Assembly: GCA_026168455.1 (NCBI GenBank) | Contig: CM047429.1 | Span: 3,035,720 to 3,099,719 of the forward strand | Origin: Theocolax elegans | Lineage: Eukaryota; Arthropoda; Insecta; Hymenoptera; Cerocephalidae | DNA length: 64,000 nucleotides | Reading direction: 5' to 3' | Part shown: piece after piece, positions 33,220-45,089 of the stretch | Layout: each line of letters begins with the position of its first letter | Position numbering within the stretch: position 1 is the stretch's first letter | The notes under the pieces: generated by a model | Told to the model about the DNA's origin: nothing | What the model saw: only the letters and a program-made list of their open reading frames with translations | The model's database searches: none | Position numbers and translations under genes: made by a program

Positions 33220-35685
33220 CCCTTAGAGTACTGTGATTTTAAAAATTTTTCAATACGTATTGTTTGTATGAAAAAGTTATGATTGGGCCCCAACTTTAAA
33301 CCAAACTAATAAATAACACAGGTCAACATGGTTTTGTTCTAAGAAAGTGAAGGGTTATTTCCGATGTAATTTTTAATGTCAAAACCGAATCCGGGGTCTG
33401 GATTGCTCTATCACGTCAGGATTTTGAGATATCTTAACCTAAAAGTGCAAAAATCGCGATTTTCGGCTATAGTTGAGGTTATGTAGCATCATCATATTCT
33501 TTTTTCTCAGAAAACAACCAATGGTACCCTAACGTGAAAGTCTTGTTCTTTCAAATGCCGTTGAGTTTACTCAAATAACTTATTTCTACAATAAGACATT
33601 TCATTTTAAAGTTTTCGAGTTTCGTCAATTTCGTTATTCTCAAAATTCACATTTCTTTTGACATTTGTATGTCGCTCTTTTGCAAGAATAGGTTCTTTAA
33701 AACTAAAATTTAATGTGCATCAAGTTTTACGACCTAAAACTAAGCCCTAAGTACTTTGAAGGGGGTGAAAAGGGGGCAAAAAATGCTGAAATCGATCGAA
33801 AAGTATTTCACTTTTTGACTTTCCACGTACTTTTTGGCATAGATTAATATAAATGGACTTTTAAGAGTAAGGAGACGATGTACTCTAAGTTCCAATACCC
33901 AAAGTGACCCCTTAGTACTTTAAACTTGGTGAAATGGGGATGAAAATCGCTAAAAACGATCTAGAATTATTCTTACTCTAAATCAGAAATCCCTAAACCC
34001 AACTATGCCAAATCCACGTATTCCAAACTCCAAATTCACAATTAGAAATCCTACAATCCTAATCACTTAATTAACATGAGTCCCATTAGTTTAGATTTGG
34101 GTCGTAAAACTTGATGCAAATTAAATTTTAGTTTTAAAGAACCTATTGTTGCAAAAGAACGAGATACTAATGTCAAAAGAAATGTGAATTTTGAGAATAA
34201 CGAAATTGACAAAATTCGAAAACTTTAAAATGAAATGTCTTATTGTAGAAATAAGCTATTTGAGTAAACTCAACGGCATTTGAAAGAACAAGACTTTCAC
34301 GTTAGGGTACCATTGGTTGTTTTCTGAGAAAAAAGAATATGATGATGCTACATAACCTCAAATATAGCCAAAAATCGCGGTTTTTCCACTTTTAGGTTAG
34401 GATATCTCAAAATCCTGACGTGATAGAGCAATCCTGACCGCGGATTCGGTTTTGACATTAAAAATTACATCAGAAATAACCCTTCGCTTTGTTAGAACAA
34501 TTCAAACATCATTTTTCGCAGATTTGTGTAATTGTAAGGCTAAATGATTGCGAGTCGGAGCATGACGCATATCTGCGTCATGCCGGTCCGGAACGGTAAT
34601 GCATGGAAAAGTATATACAGTAGCCTCTGAATGAGTTTCCGCGCCATAAATTGCCGCCGAGGCATTTCTCCTCAAATGCTTGTCCGCCTCCACAACCCTT
34701 ACGGTCCGTCTATGCTGTGCTTTCCCACTACTACTGTTTGTCGAGGCTGCTAGAGCACGTCCCCATGCAAAGTAGCAATTTGTTACGTATTTTTACTAAT
34801 GGAATATGATAAAACTTATTATATTAAAATGCTACCATTGTTTAACCAAATGATTTTTTAATAAACTATGAATTATTAATAATAATCTATTTTTTTCATT
34901 TTAACCCAGGCTTGTCCCATTAAATAATTGCAACAGCTATTTTTTTTTTAATTAACAATAAGTTGACATTAAAAAAAATCTTTCTCTAACGCTCTTCTAA
35001 TTTTCCTTAAGTACTAAGCTAAATAAATTCAATATAAAATTATCTTATCCAAATGTTACGGAGGGTGGTAGTATGAAATTTGGATTTATTTATGTCAAAA
35101 TCTTTCAATTTTCATAGTTGTATGTAAATACAATTTAAATAACAAAATAATATTTATTCACAACAATTTTTGAAGTCAAAGTTCATTTTATCAATTTTAA
35201 ATAAATTATCCTCTTAAGGGAATAAGCCTGGGTTAAAATTGATTAACATAATTATGTGGCAAATAAATTAGCTAAAAAATGTGTGACAACAGTTATTAAT
35301 AATTCAATTTGTTTAAAAAAGTACTTAACATTTTAACTTGTTATATAATAAAATGTGAATTATTAATGATAAACTATTTTTTTTAATTGGAACCCACGTT
35401 GCAAACGCAGAAACAAACTCGGAAGAAGAGATCGAAAGTGAAGAGTACATATTCTCTTGTGAGAGAAAACTGCTATCTGACGGCCAAACGTATGAAACCA
35501 TTTATTTATATTTGAGATAAAATATATAGTTTTTTTTTAATTTTGATAACGTAACTATGTATTTCTGTTTAAAAATAATTTATTATTTATAATAATCATT
35601 ATTATTTATTGCTAATTATTATTTTTAACATCTATCTGGTCTATCTATTCTGATACATCTATGCGTCATACCGGTACTTTAAGGG
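33220..35685. mobile_element. TTAA-flanked (piggyBac-like) non-autonomous element
   Basis: TTAA lies immediately outside both ends (33216-33219 and 35686-35689), next to CCCTTAGAGTAC and its inverted GTACTTTAAGGG. That is the terminal pattern of piggyBac-like elements. Within is a 410-bp inverted repeat (33334-33745 against 34095-34500). GCATGACGCATATCTGCGTC (about 34560) resembles TGCGTCATACCGG near the right end. A 35-residue open segment at about 35400-35518 (ETNSEEEIESEEYIFSC) is acidic and could be a transposase remnant. No full transposase remains. Confidence 0.6.
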
Positions 35686-35689
35686 TTAA

Positions 35690-36314
35690 GCTATTAGTTA
35701 TATGAATAGCTGAAGTAATATCTAAAGTTCAAACAGTCACGTAAAAATGAACGACTGGTAAATGTAAACGAAACTAATTACATTTGCATTTATAAATCAT
35801 ACGCACTAAGACTTAACCTCTGTCAAAAGTACTAGTATCTAGCCACACATACTTTATACATATTTTATACAATTGACCGAAAGTTGGATGTCGCATTATT
35901 GAAAGGTATTTGTTCAATTCTAGAAAAATGAAACAATGACTTTCATGCCTAATCCTTACTTTGCCGTTTCCTTACAGAATGCAAAAGAGAAGGAAAAATC
36001 TAATTAAATTTAGTATGTAAGTGATGTACGCGCGCGTATTGATATATTAATATACGCATCTTTTTCCCGGTTGTTCGTTCGCTTAAACGGAGATCGATAA
36101 TGTAGAAAGTGACCAGCGACGGTTACTCGACACTTTGCTTTATGTCTTCGTTTTACCGAACGCGCTCGTTTTGCTGCGCTCGCATCAGGACTGAATTCGC
36201 CCAGATGCAATGCGGATATCCCCACCGCCGCAACTGATGGATTAATTGGTTAATGATAGAGAAGAAAAGTGTGTGTGATTGTGAGTGTAATAGAGACGTC
36301 TGACCAGCTGCCCT
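35690..36314. other. Non-coding stretch
   Basis: No supported gene. The open frame at 36010-36225 (minus) has no recognisable motif and may be 3' sequence of the retrotransposon ORF1 unit just upstream of it on that strand. Confidence 0.35.
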
Positions 36315-37532
36315 TCATAAGGAAGGAAGAATAGGATTGAGCGGTGGAGAATTTGGTGGTAGGGAGAGGAGTTCAGCTTCGGAGTTAATGCGGAACAAAG
36401 CACCTTTTTTTTCTTTACGCATGTAGACAGCACAATTTTTAACGATCGGGCGCAAGTAACCTATTTCCTTCGCTTTGCGCAGAGATTTCATCCAGAGAGC
36501 GTGGACTGTCTTCGGCCATAATGGCCTGATATATAAAGAAGATTCTCCTCCTATGTCGAAAATACTAGAAGTCGTAGCACCCTTTAAGAGATAGGCTCTT
36601 TCAACGATTAGGTCTCTGACGGCCGGTGAAGAAACCTTGCAAACTAAGCCTTTATATACGCTGAGAGAGGAAGGAATAATCGTCGTTTGGCTCGATAAAG
36701 ATGAATTAATTGAGTTGGTTGCACGCGGCAGCCATGGTCGAATCTCGACGATGTGTGATACGACAAGGAGATTAATATGAATAAAGATGGTTTCAATTAC
36801 TTTGAGATCATTTAAAGTGGCAGCAATAGGCAGACCTGTGAATAAAATATCACAGGAGTTATTATCTTGTACCCCGATATCGTCCGAAGTTGCCGGCGTG
36901 GAGGATGTATTGCGATCAAGAAGTTTGTTCACGTTAACTTCTAGACGCTCGACACGAGCTCCCGCATCACTAAAACGTGTATCAGCACTCGATTCGAGGG
37001 TATCGACCCGTCCGCGAAGAGTATCTAACTCAGCGCTAAGTGAGTTTAGTTTAGCGTCCACACCATTAACCTTAACCTCGACCCTCTCAACCAGGTTAAC
37101 AATAGCGCGTTCAAAGTTGATGAACCACGCTGGAGGAGCGTCCGCCATCGTAGTGGTTTCCCGAGTGCCGCCCGATCGTTCCGCATTGGGGACAGGAGGT
37201 GTGGTTGCGCGAGGTTGCTTGGCAACCTGCGTCAATGATGGCGATGGGGGCGAGGCCAAGCGCTTTGCGCTTGACATAGTGGGGTGAGTTGCCAGAGTCT
37301 CCGCAGCTGTCCCGCTCATCGTCGCGCTCACCGTCGCACTCGCAAATTGCGACCCAGTGGGTGCTGCCCCCGTTCGGTGTAAGTCGCCACTGACGTACGA
37401 GATCGCAGATGTGCGTACTAAATCGCAGCAGCGCCGAATATTAGCATCCGGCAAGATTGAAACGCAGTGCGAATGCGTGATATTATTGCACGCCGGGCAT
37501 ACCTCAGAGTAGTCCTTACGTGTAATACCCAC
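36315..37532 (-). CDS. Non-LTR retrotransposon ORF1 protein
   Basis: A frame of about 405 codons, open still further upstream in the same frame to a stop near 37620. The added residues supply CYFVC ahead of the CPACNNITHSHC motif, giving a PHD/zinc-finger-like Cys/His cluster at the N-terminus. A Ser/Thr/Pro-rich linker follows, then a coiled coil (about residues 145-210: LVERVEVKVNGVDAKLNSL, ELDTLRGRVDTLESS). The C-terminal domain (SCDILFTGLPIAATLNDLKV to ALFRINSEAELLSLP) is laid out like the RNA-binding domain of LINE ORF1 proteins. Such proteins coat the retrotransposon RNA. No ATG is obvious at the N-terminus, so the start is uncertain and the first codon given is GTG. No endonuclease/RT frame follows on this strand, so the unit is truncated. 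Confidence 0.65.
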   Translation of the reverse strand: MGITRKDYSEVCPACNNITHSHCVSILPDANIRRCCDLVRTSAISYVSGDLHRTGAAPTGSQFASATVSATMSGTAAETLATHPTMSSAKRLASPPSPSLTQVAKQPRATTPPVPNAERSGGTRETTTMADAPPAWFINFERAIVNLVERVEVKVNGVDAKLNSLSAELDTLRGRVDTLESSADTRFSDAGARVERLEVNVNKLLDRNTSSTPATSDDIGVQDNNSCDILFTGLPIAATLNDLKVIETIFIHINLLVVSHIVEIRPWLPRATNSINSSLSSQTTIIPSSLSVYKGLVCKVSSPAVRDLIVERAYLLKGATTSSIFDIGGESSLYIRPLWPKTVHALWMKSLRKAKEIGYLRPIVKNCAVYMRKEKKGALFRINSEAELLSLPPNSPPLNPILPSL

Positions 37533-37990
37533 TTTGCAGACGAAATAACATTTCGCGGAAGCTATTGTGTCAATGTCAATGAGATGAGGCGAGGCGATAC
37601 AGAGCTGGCGTAGCGTGTGACGTCACAACAGATGCGGCGACGAGATGAGAAGCCGTAGTTCCGTTAGGATCCTACAGGGGTGCTCACATAGTTGTGCGAA
37701 TAATTTTGCCGCCTAATTGCCACTCCAAGCGAAAAATAACCTCGATGTTGACAGGTTGTTTGCAGCGAAAATTGAGGTGGAAAGACTAACCGCTAAAGCG
37801 AACTTTATCGAAAAGTGCAAGCTGCAGTCAGTCCGTCCACGTAAAGTTTGCACTGTAAAGCTCGGGAACAGATGTGAGAAAAAGGCGAAGATATAAATAC
37901 GGAGCAAAAGTGAATAGTGACTAGACGACTCACCTTGCGCGCGCAGACAGGGAGAGAGATGGAGAGAGCGAGAGAGCGAAAGAGAGAGAG

Positions 37991-38265
37991 ATGATTGATT
38001 GATTGAGTCTTTATTTGGGTATTCTGGGGAAAACCCCGTATACACATCTGTCTGGCGAGATAGAAATCTTTACAAATAATAGAATACTAGAAAATAAAAC
38101 GTTGATGCCATCGCAAGTATAAAAACAAAATTTAAAATATAAAATAAATAACATGATTTAAAACAATAACAATAAATAAAATTAAAAAGGCAAGTACAAC
38201 AATAATTTAAAACTTAACAAGTAGATAAAAATATAAAAATATAAAAGAGTAAAATTTGCGCAAAA
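37991..38265 (-). mobile_element. 3' end of a non-LTR retrotransposon
   Basis: On the minus strand a non-coding A/T-rich 3' UTR ends TACGGGGTTTTCCCCAG, then TCAATCAATCAATCA, a short tandem tail of the kind that ends CR1/L2-like LINEs, and then a CT-rich target. No coding sequence remains. Confidence 0.55.
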
Positions 38266-38299
<34 letters not shown>

Positions 38300-38302
<3 letters not shown>

Positions 38303-39003
38303 ATTGATTGAAAAATTTAATTCGGCCTTTGGGATTTAAACCCCGTAGGCAGTTACAATGATAAAAACAATTAGCAGAATACTAATAGTTTAACAATAAT
38401 ATATAAATATTGATTCCCTAATATTGATATTGGTGGACCAGACAGTTTGGTTGAGTCCAAAAAGGTATTGAACTAATGAACTGTTAAAATGACTGATGAA
38501 TGATTTATCGAATGTACTAAAAGGAAGTTTGTTTATGATCTGGGATAAAGTAATGATAAAAAATTTATTTAATGCGCCAGTTCGAGGGGAAGATAGTTAA
38601 GCGATTTTGGTGGATGACGAGTGGAAGTGCGGTGGTTATGTTGTGGGGTGTTTAATTTGATGAAATGATTTATCAGCTAACTAGGGGAGTTATGAGAGAT
38701 AATGCTATAAGCAAGTGAGCCGATGACGTATGAGCGTCTGAACTCAACTGATAACAACCTGAGACCTAACCTATACGGAGTGACGTGCTCTCTTCTCGGT
38801 ATGTCCCCCCACACGAACCGTGCACAAGCATTCAGTAGTCTTTGCAGCTTTAGATTTCTGGTCTGATCAACATTGTTGTAGACCGCACACGCATAGTCAA
38901 AATGAGGAAAGACAAGTGCTTCTACCAGTCTCTTTCTAAGACCACGTGACAAAGTTTTTCTATAATGTCGCAATAAGTGTAAAACACTATGCACACGACT
39001 CGA
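38300..39003 (-). mobile_element. 5'-truncated non-LTR retrotransposon
   Basis: The 3' tail CAATCAATCA (38300-38310) adjoins an (AG)n microsatellite. The 3' UTR contains CTACGGGGTTTAAATCCC, like the neighbouring copy. The RT C-terminal fragment is at 38677-39003. At 39003 the retrotransposon sequence stops abruptly at a MITE, which either truncated it or marks its insertion point. Confidence 0.65.
38677..39003 (-). pseudogene. Reverse transcriptase C-terminal fragment
   Basis: About 110 codons with the pattern LSRGLRKRLVEALVFPHFDY, then ACAVYNNVDQTRNLKLQRLL, and CARFVWGDIPRREHVTPYR. This is characteristic of the region after the RT palm in Jockey/CR1-type LINEs. The nominal start lies in the adjoining MITE and is not biological. 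The catalytic FADD region and endonuclease are absent. Confidence 0.72.
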
Positions 39004-39418
39004 AATCAAAAGGCGCGATAGCGCCTGACGCAAGTATAGCGCGAGAGCCATTATAGACAGCTAATTTAACCCCTCAGATTTTTGATGTCTTTTTTTTACT
39101 ATTACATTATATTCAATATGTAATCGATCAAACCTCGTATTCTCTATTTATTTATCTTCACTTTACATCCAATTCTATGTAAATTCATTGACGGATATTG
39201 AAGAAAAATCATGACAAAGAAATTGCTTGCTGATTTCCTTTACGAAATATTTTTCCTCTTCCCTTGTTTTCGTCTCCCCTCATGTATATATGTCTAATTG
39301 CTTTCCAGCCCGTGAGAGAGTGCGGACAGAGGTAAAAACCTCCAGTCAGACTCTGAAAAATTCCTTGAGAGCGAGCTGCTGCTACTCATTTTCAACACAG
39401 TTGTCACGTATATATATA
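39004..39418 (-). mobile_element. MITE copy A
   Basis: It matches 15185-15620 in reverse orientation across about 400 bp, from the AAAGGCGCGATAGCGCC end to TTGTCACGTATATATA. It lacks the end duplication and gypsy insertion seen in copy B. It is non-coding. Confidence 0.7.
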
Positions 39419-40660
39419 TGGGAGATTCCATGTGAAGTGATCGAGTTAAAAAATAGAATTTTGTTTTAATGTATGGAATCAGTAAAAAACTACTTGAATA
39501 GAGTGTAGCTAAATTTTTAGACCTGAATTTCAATTAGTAAAAAATCGAATTTTTTGAAAAAATTGACTTTTTGGCCATGTTTATCACTTAATAACTCAAA
39601 ATCTAACAATTTTTTCTTATATACATTAAATTTGAAAAAGTTTATTAATTTCAAGAAGAATCAGTTGAAATATTTCATTTATATTATTTTAAAACTTTGA
39701 ATATAGTTATAATCAATAAAAACCTTTATAGTAAAAAAAAGGGTTGTACAATCAAAAATATTTTATCCATCCAAAAATCTAATTCATCGATGATTAATTA
39801 CCTTCAAAATAATGCAAAGTTTGAGTGCGGCAGAGCATTTCAGACAAAGTTATGGTGTTTTTAGGCAAATTTCTTAAAAAAAGAGAGTAAATGCATTTTA
39901 TGAAAAAACAGACTAACCGTATACTTGCATTCAAACAATATGGCACTATTATTCCTCAATATTACTAAAATATACTATTGTTGTTAGTTACTGATACTTT
40001 TATTTAGTTGTTATTTAATTCTGATATTTTGAGTTATACTTATTATATAATTGGATTTATTGGAATTTTACAAAGTTTCAGGTATTTATCCAATTATATA
40101 ACAGGTATAACTGCTTATACCTACTGTTTTGTGTTTGTAAGCAACTTAGAGATTAAAAAGTATCAGTGACTAACAATAAATAGTATATTTTAGTAATATT
40201 GAGGAATAATAGTGCCATATTGTTTGAATGCAAGTATACGGTTAGTCTGTTTTCTTCATAAAATGCATTCGCTCTCTTTTTTTATGAAATTTGACTAAAA
40301 ACACCATAACTTTGACTGAAATGCTCTGCCGCACTCAAACTTTGCATTATTTTGAAGGTAATTAATCATCGATGAATTAGATTTTTGGATGGATAAAATA
40401 TTTTTGATCGTACAACCCTTTTTTTTACTATAAAGGTTTTTATTGATTATAACTATATTCAAAGTTTTAAAATAATATAAATGAAATATTTCAACTGATT
40501 CTTCTTGAAATTAATAAACTTTTTCAAATTTAATGTATATAAGAAAAAATTGTTAGATTTTGAGTTATTAAGTGATAAACAGGGCCAGAAAGTCAATTTT
40601 TTCAAAAAATTCGATTTTTTGATTGGCTACAACTCTGGTACTAATTGAAATTCAGGTCTG
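39419..40660. mobile_element. Foldback element with ~500-bp arms
   Basis: Inverted arms at about 39519-40000 and 40145-40659 match closely: AGACCTGAATTTCAATTAG at one end and its complement at the other, plus GAGTGCGGCAGAGCATTTCA and GGTTGTACAATCAAAAATAT. The centre is ~140 bp. The left terminus resembles that of 32189. No coding sequence. Confidence 0.75.
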
Positions 40661-40661
40661 A

Positions 40662-41634
40662 AAAAGTCCGAAGGGAGATAGAATATTTAATGAAATGGAA
40701 CTTAATTACAATGAACAAATGGAACAAATAAAAACTAGCAAACAAAACTCAGATGTTAAGAAGCGTAATAATGGAATTCATAAAGTTTGAAATGCATTAA
40801 GTTTAATAAGGATGAATGTATTTTTCAGTTTGCAATATATGATGATGTCGAACATATAAAAATATATACTGTTCAAATTTTTAATGAAAATAATAAGGGA
40901 ACATTTGGAGTTTTGGATATTCCATTGGCCATAAATTTGCATCAAGTAGTTAAAGAAACACCTTTTTGGATAATATTGTAAATACTCCAATAATATTTGT
41001 AAGAAATCTTAAGTTACACTTAGACATGTATCACAAACGAAAAATACAATATGATGATTTGAAATCTTATTTGGAAGATGTTTGTAATTGTTCTGTGGAT
41101 GTGCATTATTCTTATACTATTGTTTTATAACGTTTCTGAAATGCAAAGATTTTGAAACTAATACCTACTTTAACATAATTGTTTATGTATTTTATGACCT
41201 AACAAAAGAAAATCCTATTTAAATAAAATTTGACTTAAATAGCTTTGATAATATTGACAATACTAATATGAAGCAGCATTTAGAATCTTTTTTCGAATGT
41301 TTTAAAACTTTAACACTAAAAGTAGCATTTATTCAAATAATTGAACAAGATAATGCACCTATGGAATGGAGTTGGAAAAATATGATACAATATTAAATTT
41401 AAGTGTAAGTATTTTTAAACTAAAGACTTTAAAACTGAAAAAAAATTATTCATTTACTTCTCTTTTAGGATTTATCAGAATTTGAAAGCTCAGATGATGA
41501 TATTAGCCAGATGAGCACTCCAAAAAAGAAACAAACAAAACAAGCGGTGAAGAAACCTTCATATACTAAAATTAAAAAAGTAACTGTTAATAAATTACAA
41601 ACTAACAAAAAGTTACAAGGTAAAAACTAGGGGG
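40662..41634 (+). pseudogene. Decayed repeat-borne gene, copy 2 (unrecognised protein)
   Basis: The counterpart of 8690-10010. Starting from AAAAAGTCCGAAGGGAGATA, protein-like segments appear in order: NKDECIFQFAIYDDVEHIKI (40801 on); a segment with LDMYHKRKIQYDDLKSYLED (about 40980-41130); then FLKCKDFETNTYFNIIVYVF; then MKQHLESFFECFKTLTLKV (41270). A ~70-nt GT-AG intron (41404-41469) precedes LSEFESSDDDISQMSTPKKK and a stop at 41628. Stops and frame changes interrupt the first half. The conserved splice sites show it derives from a spliced gene copied as DNA. Function unknown. Confidence 0.5.
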
Positions 41635-42405
41635 ACCGAGCCCCCCTGCGCCTGAGAACAGAAACTTATAAGGCACGACCGAATATAGCTCGCGCTTCGC
41701 GCTCGCACCGTTGTTGGTTTTTGTTATTCTATAAAATAATAATAATAATAAAAATTAGAATTGTAATTATAGTATGCAGAATTATTATTTTGCATATACA
41801 TATATGTTCTAATAATAAATTTAAAATGTATTTATAGTTGTTAAATTTTAGATATTATTCTAATATTCTGAATATCAATGTATTGAAGAAAAAAATGTTG
41901 TTCCTCAAATATCTCAAAAATTTAAAAAAAAAAATATTTGGTAAGAAAGAAGTAATAGGAAACATATTTCTGAAAGAAGAGTTAACGTGATTTGAAAAAA
42001 TATGTATATATATATACATAATTTTGGCATGTTTATATAAAACAATATAGTTTTTTTTTACATCAATGTTTTTTCTAAAGAATATTTGGTAAAACAATGT
42101 TAATGGCACATATATTTTGGACAGTAAAGGTAAGTAAATGTGATACAATATTGTACTATTTACATTTGTCTATATGAAAATATATAATTAATTTATTTTT
42201 TCGATATAGAGCAATATTCATGTATATTGTATAAATTTGTTAATTTTTTATTTACTGGTATAACTGTTTATGTTGATTATGTTCCTGAAATTGAAATTTA
42301 ATTTAAGAAAAATAGTTAATATTATTTAATATTAAAGATAGGCTTAAATTTAGAAAAAATTCGTTATGTTTATTTAACGTTCAAGTCCAAATTTTTCAAC
42401 TTTAA
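41635..42405. other. Non-coding AT-rich stretch
   Basis: A short GC-rich block (GGGGGACCGAGCCCCCC, a hairpin, about 41630-41648) is followed by AT-rich sequence without a gene. Confidence 0.45.
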
Positions 42406-42765
42406 GGGGGTGCCATACTCAAAAATTACCGACAAAGCGGAGATAATTCAGTAAACTGCAGTGTACTAGTAGCGCCATCATACGTATATAATTTTACTAT
42501 TTCATAATGAAAGCGTAGATAACGCTATCAGCATACTAATAGGTTATAACTTATTTGACTAAAAATAATAACAATATATACAATAATATTAATAATAATA
42601 CTCATATTTAGAGTTGGTAATAAGGTTGGTAATAAAAATTTTCAACCTTATGTTTTACACCGAAATTAAATAAATGGAATTAAATACTCATGAGTTGGTA
42701 TATCATGATTAAATACATCAATTATCAAACAATTGTAGCCATCTATTTTGAACCAAAATCCTTTT

Positions 42766-43495
42766 ATCTGGATTAAATACTCATATGAGTTGGTAATAAT
42801 ATAGGACTTATCGATAATGGTACGAAAATCGTTTTTCGAACGAGTGAAAATTTTATAATTAGAGCAAAGCGATAAAGATACTCGCTGAGTTGAAAAACAT
42901 CTGTTACCCGTGCATCGAACTATATTTTTTGATACATAAGGTGTATTTGCAATTTTTAAAAAACAAAAAGTGCGTAAATCCCATTTTGCATATACTTTGT
43001 ATTGAAGACAATTTGTTACAATGCTACTTACTAGTTTATTATAATTGAATAAACGTGGATAATTAATCAATTGTAGCAACCTATTCTGCACGAAAATCCA
43101 ACTATCTGGTTTGAGCACTCATAAAATGAGTTGGTAAATAAGTTTTAACTATTTTAAAATGTTTAATCCTATATTTTATACCGAAATCCAATTATTTGGA
43201 TTGAATACTCGTATGAGTTGGTAATAATATTGACCTTAGTTTTAATTGTAGGAAAATCGTTTTTCGAACGAGTGTAAATTTTATCATTAGAGCAAAGCGA
43301 CAAAGATACTCGCTGAGTTGAAACTCATCTGTTACCCGTGCATTGAATGCACATAAGGTGTATTTGCAATTTTTAAAAAACAAACAGTGCGTAAATCGCA
43401 TTGTGCAATGTTTGTATTGAAGACAATTTGTTACAATGCTACTTATTAGTCTATTATAATTGAATATACATGGATTATTAATCAATTATATCAAT
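42766..43495. repeat. Two ~417-bp direct repeats
   Basis: Units from about 42766 and 43183 share CTC(A/G)TATGAGTTGGTAATAA, AATCGTTTTTCGAACGAGTG, AGCAAAGCGA and CTCGCTGAGTTG, CATCTGTTACCCGTGCAT, and GACAATTTGTTACAATGCTA. The minus-strand open frames at 42666-43118 and 43192-43485 cover the same repeat and are not conserved as protein (indels shift them), so they are not called as genes. Confidence 0.7.
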
Positions 43496-43620
43496 ATTTG
43501 TAGTCACTATCCTGACACGAGTGTCTTAGATTTTCATCGAGAATGTAATACTACAAAAAATTATTGTTTATTCATTAATGTATTTTAATAAGAAAAATTA
43601 TTTTTAAATTTTTGATAATG

Positions 43621-44761
43621 TACACTACCGCTCAAAAGTTTGGGTTCACCTAAATAAAAATTGACCCAGCTTCAAAGCGTCATAACTTTGGTGCAAATAA
43701 TGCTACAAAAACCTGCTACATACCGTTCAAAAGGTAATTTAAAAAGCTTTAAAATGACTTGGTGCAAAAATCTAATTTTTAATTTTTTACTTGCGCAAAA
43801 AACCAAAGTTTAAAACTGAAAAACTAAAAAAACAAGTCTCTTTATAAATGCCTGCATTTTTCAGGAAAAAGTGTATTTTTAAATGTTATACAATGTAAAT
43901 TAAAGCATTTTTTAAGAGCTTTCGAATGCTTTTTATAAATTTATCCTAGCATCATTTTTAAGGAAGTTACGACAGTTTTTATGCACACAAGCGTTTTTAT
44001 TACTTTTTTTTAAATATTGGAAAGTACCAAATAAACAAATTATAGGTTTTTATATAAAAATTAAGCACACACGTTTTAAGTGCATACCACATTAAGAGAT
44101 GTCAATAGTCGAGATGGTTATATTAATGATATTAAAATTTAAATGTATGTATATATATAAATATAATTAATTTGCCTATTTAAACTTACTTACATTTTGT
44201 TATTTTTATCTGAATATCTTTATATAGTTACCTAATATATGAATAAAAAACACTGAAAATATCTTCATTTAAAAATATATTAAAAATTTGAAAAATTTTT
44301 TATCATTTAGAAACAAATTATTTGTTTCTTTGGAGTGATCCGATAATATTTAAAACCGCTATGATATTAAAAAAAGTAATAAAACCGTTTGTGTGCATAA
44401 AAACCGTCGTAAAACTTCCTTAAAAATGATGCTAGGATAAATTTATAAAAAGCATTCGAAAGCTCTTAAAAAATGCTTTAATTTACATTGTATAACATTT
44501 AAAAATACACCTTTTCCTGGAAAATGCAGGCATTTATAGAGAGACCTGTTTTTTTTAGTTTTTCAGTTTTAAACTTTGGTATTTTACACAAATAAAAAAT
44601 TAAAAAATAGACTTTTGTACCAGGTTATTTTAAAGCTTTTTAAATTACCTTTCGAACGGTATGTAACAGGTATTTGTAGCATTATATGCACCAAAGTTAT
44701 GAAGCTTTGAAGTTGGGTCAATTTTTATTTAGGTGAACCCAAACTTTTGAGCGGTAGTGTA
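43621..44761. mobile_element. Palindromic Tc1/mariner-type MITE
   Basis: TA then CACTACCGCTCAAAAGTTTG on the left and its inverted copy ending in GTAGTGTA on the right: TA target duplication and Tc1-like termini. The arms are about 420 bp each (to ~44050 and from ~44350) with a ~300-bp centre. Words such as GAGCTTTCGAATGCTTTTTA mirror between arms. No transposase frame. Confidence 0.78.
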
Positions 44762-45089
44762 CGTATGTATTTCAACAAGTTAATCGTTCCCATTCGTATT
44801 AAATTATTTGCATAGGTTTGTAAAGGAAATTAATTTAAAACTTACGCTATAACGTTTTTTTAATATATCTAAAAACTATCTAAACATGACATGATTCACA
44901 ATTTTTGTAATGTAATTTTGTATGTAAAAATTGTGACAATGAAGCGTTGCATATATCAACGAAATTAAAACATACTGAAGCTACAGCAAATACCTACCTA
45001 CCGGAATAACTAATCGATTACCTATTTAAACCTACCTACCCATATAACTAAAGCCCATCCTTATATCTGACTACCCGCACTGTATCTAA

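Noticed and set aside
37953..38046. Ser/Leu-rich protein near the (AG)n tract
   Set aside because: It reads through a microsatellite and a LINE 3' tail.
42666..43485. Pair of related minus-strand genes (150 and 97 codons)
   Set aside because: They cover two copies of a 417-bp repeat; indels between the copies shift frame, so there is no protein-level conservation.
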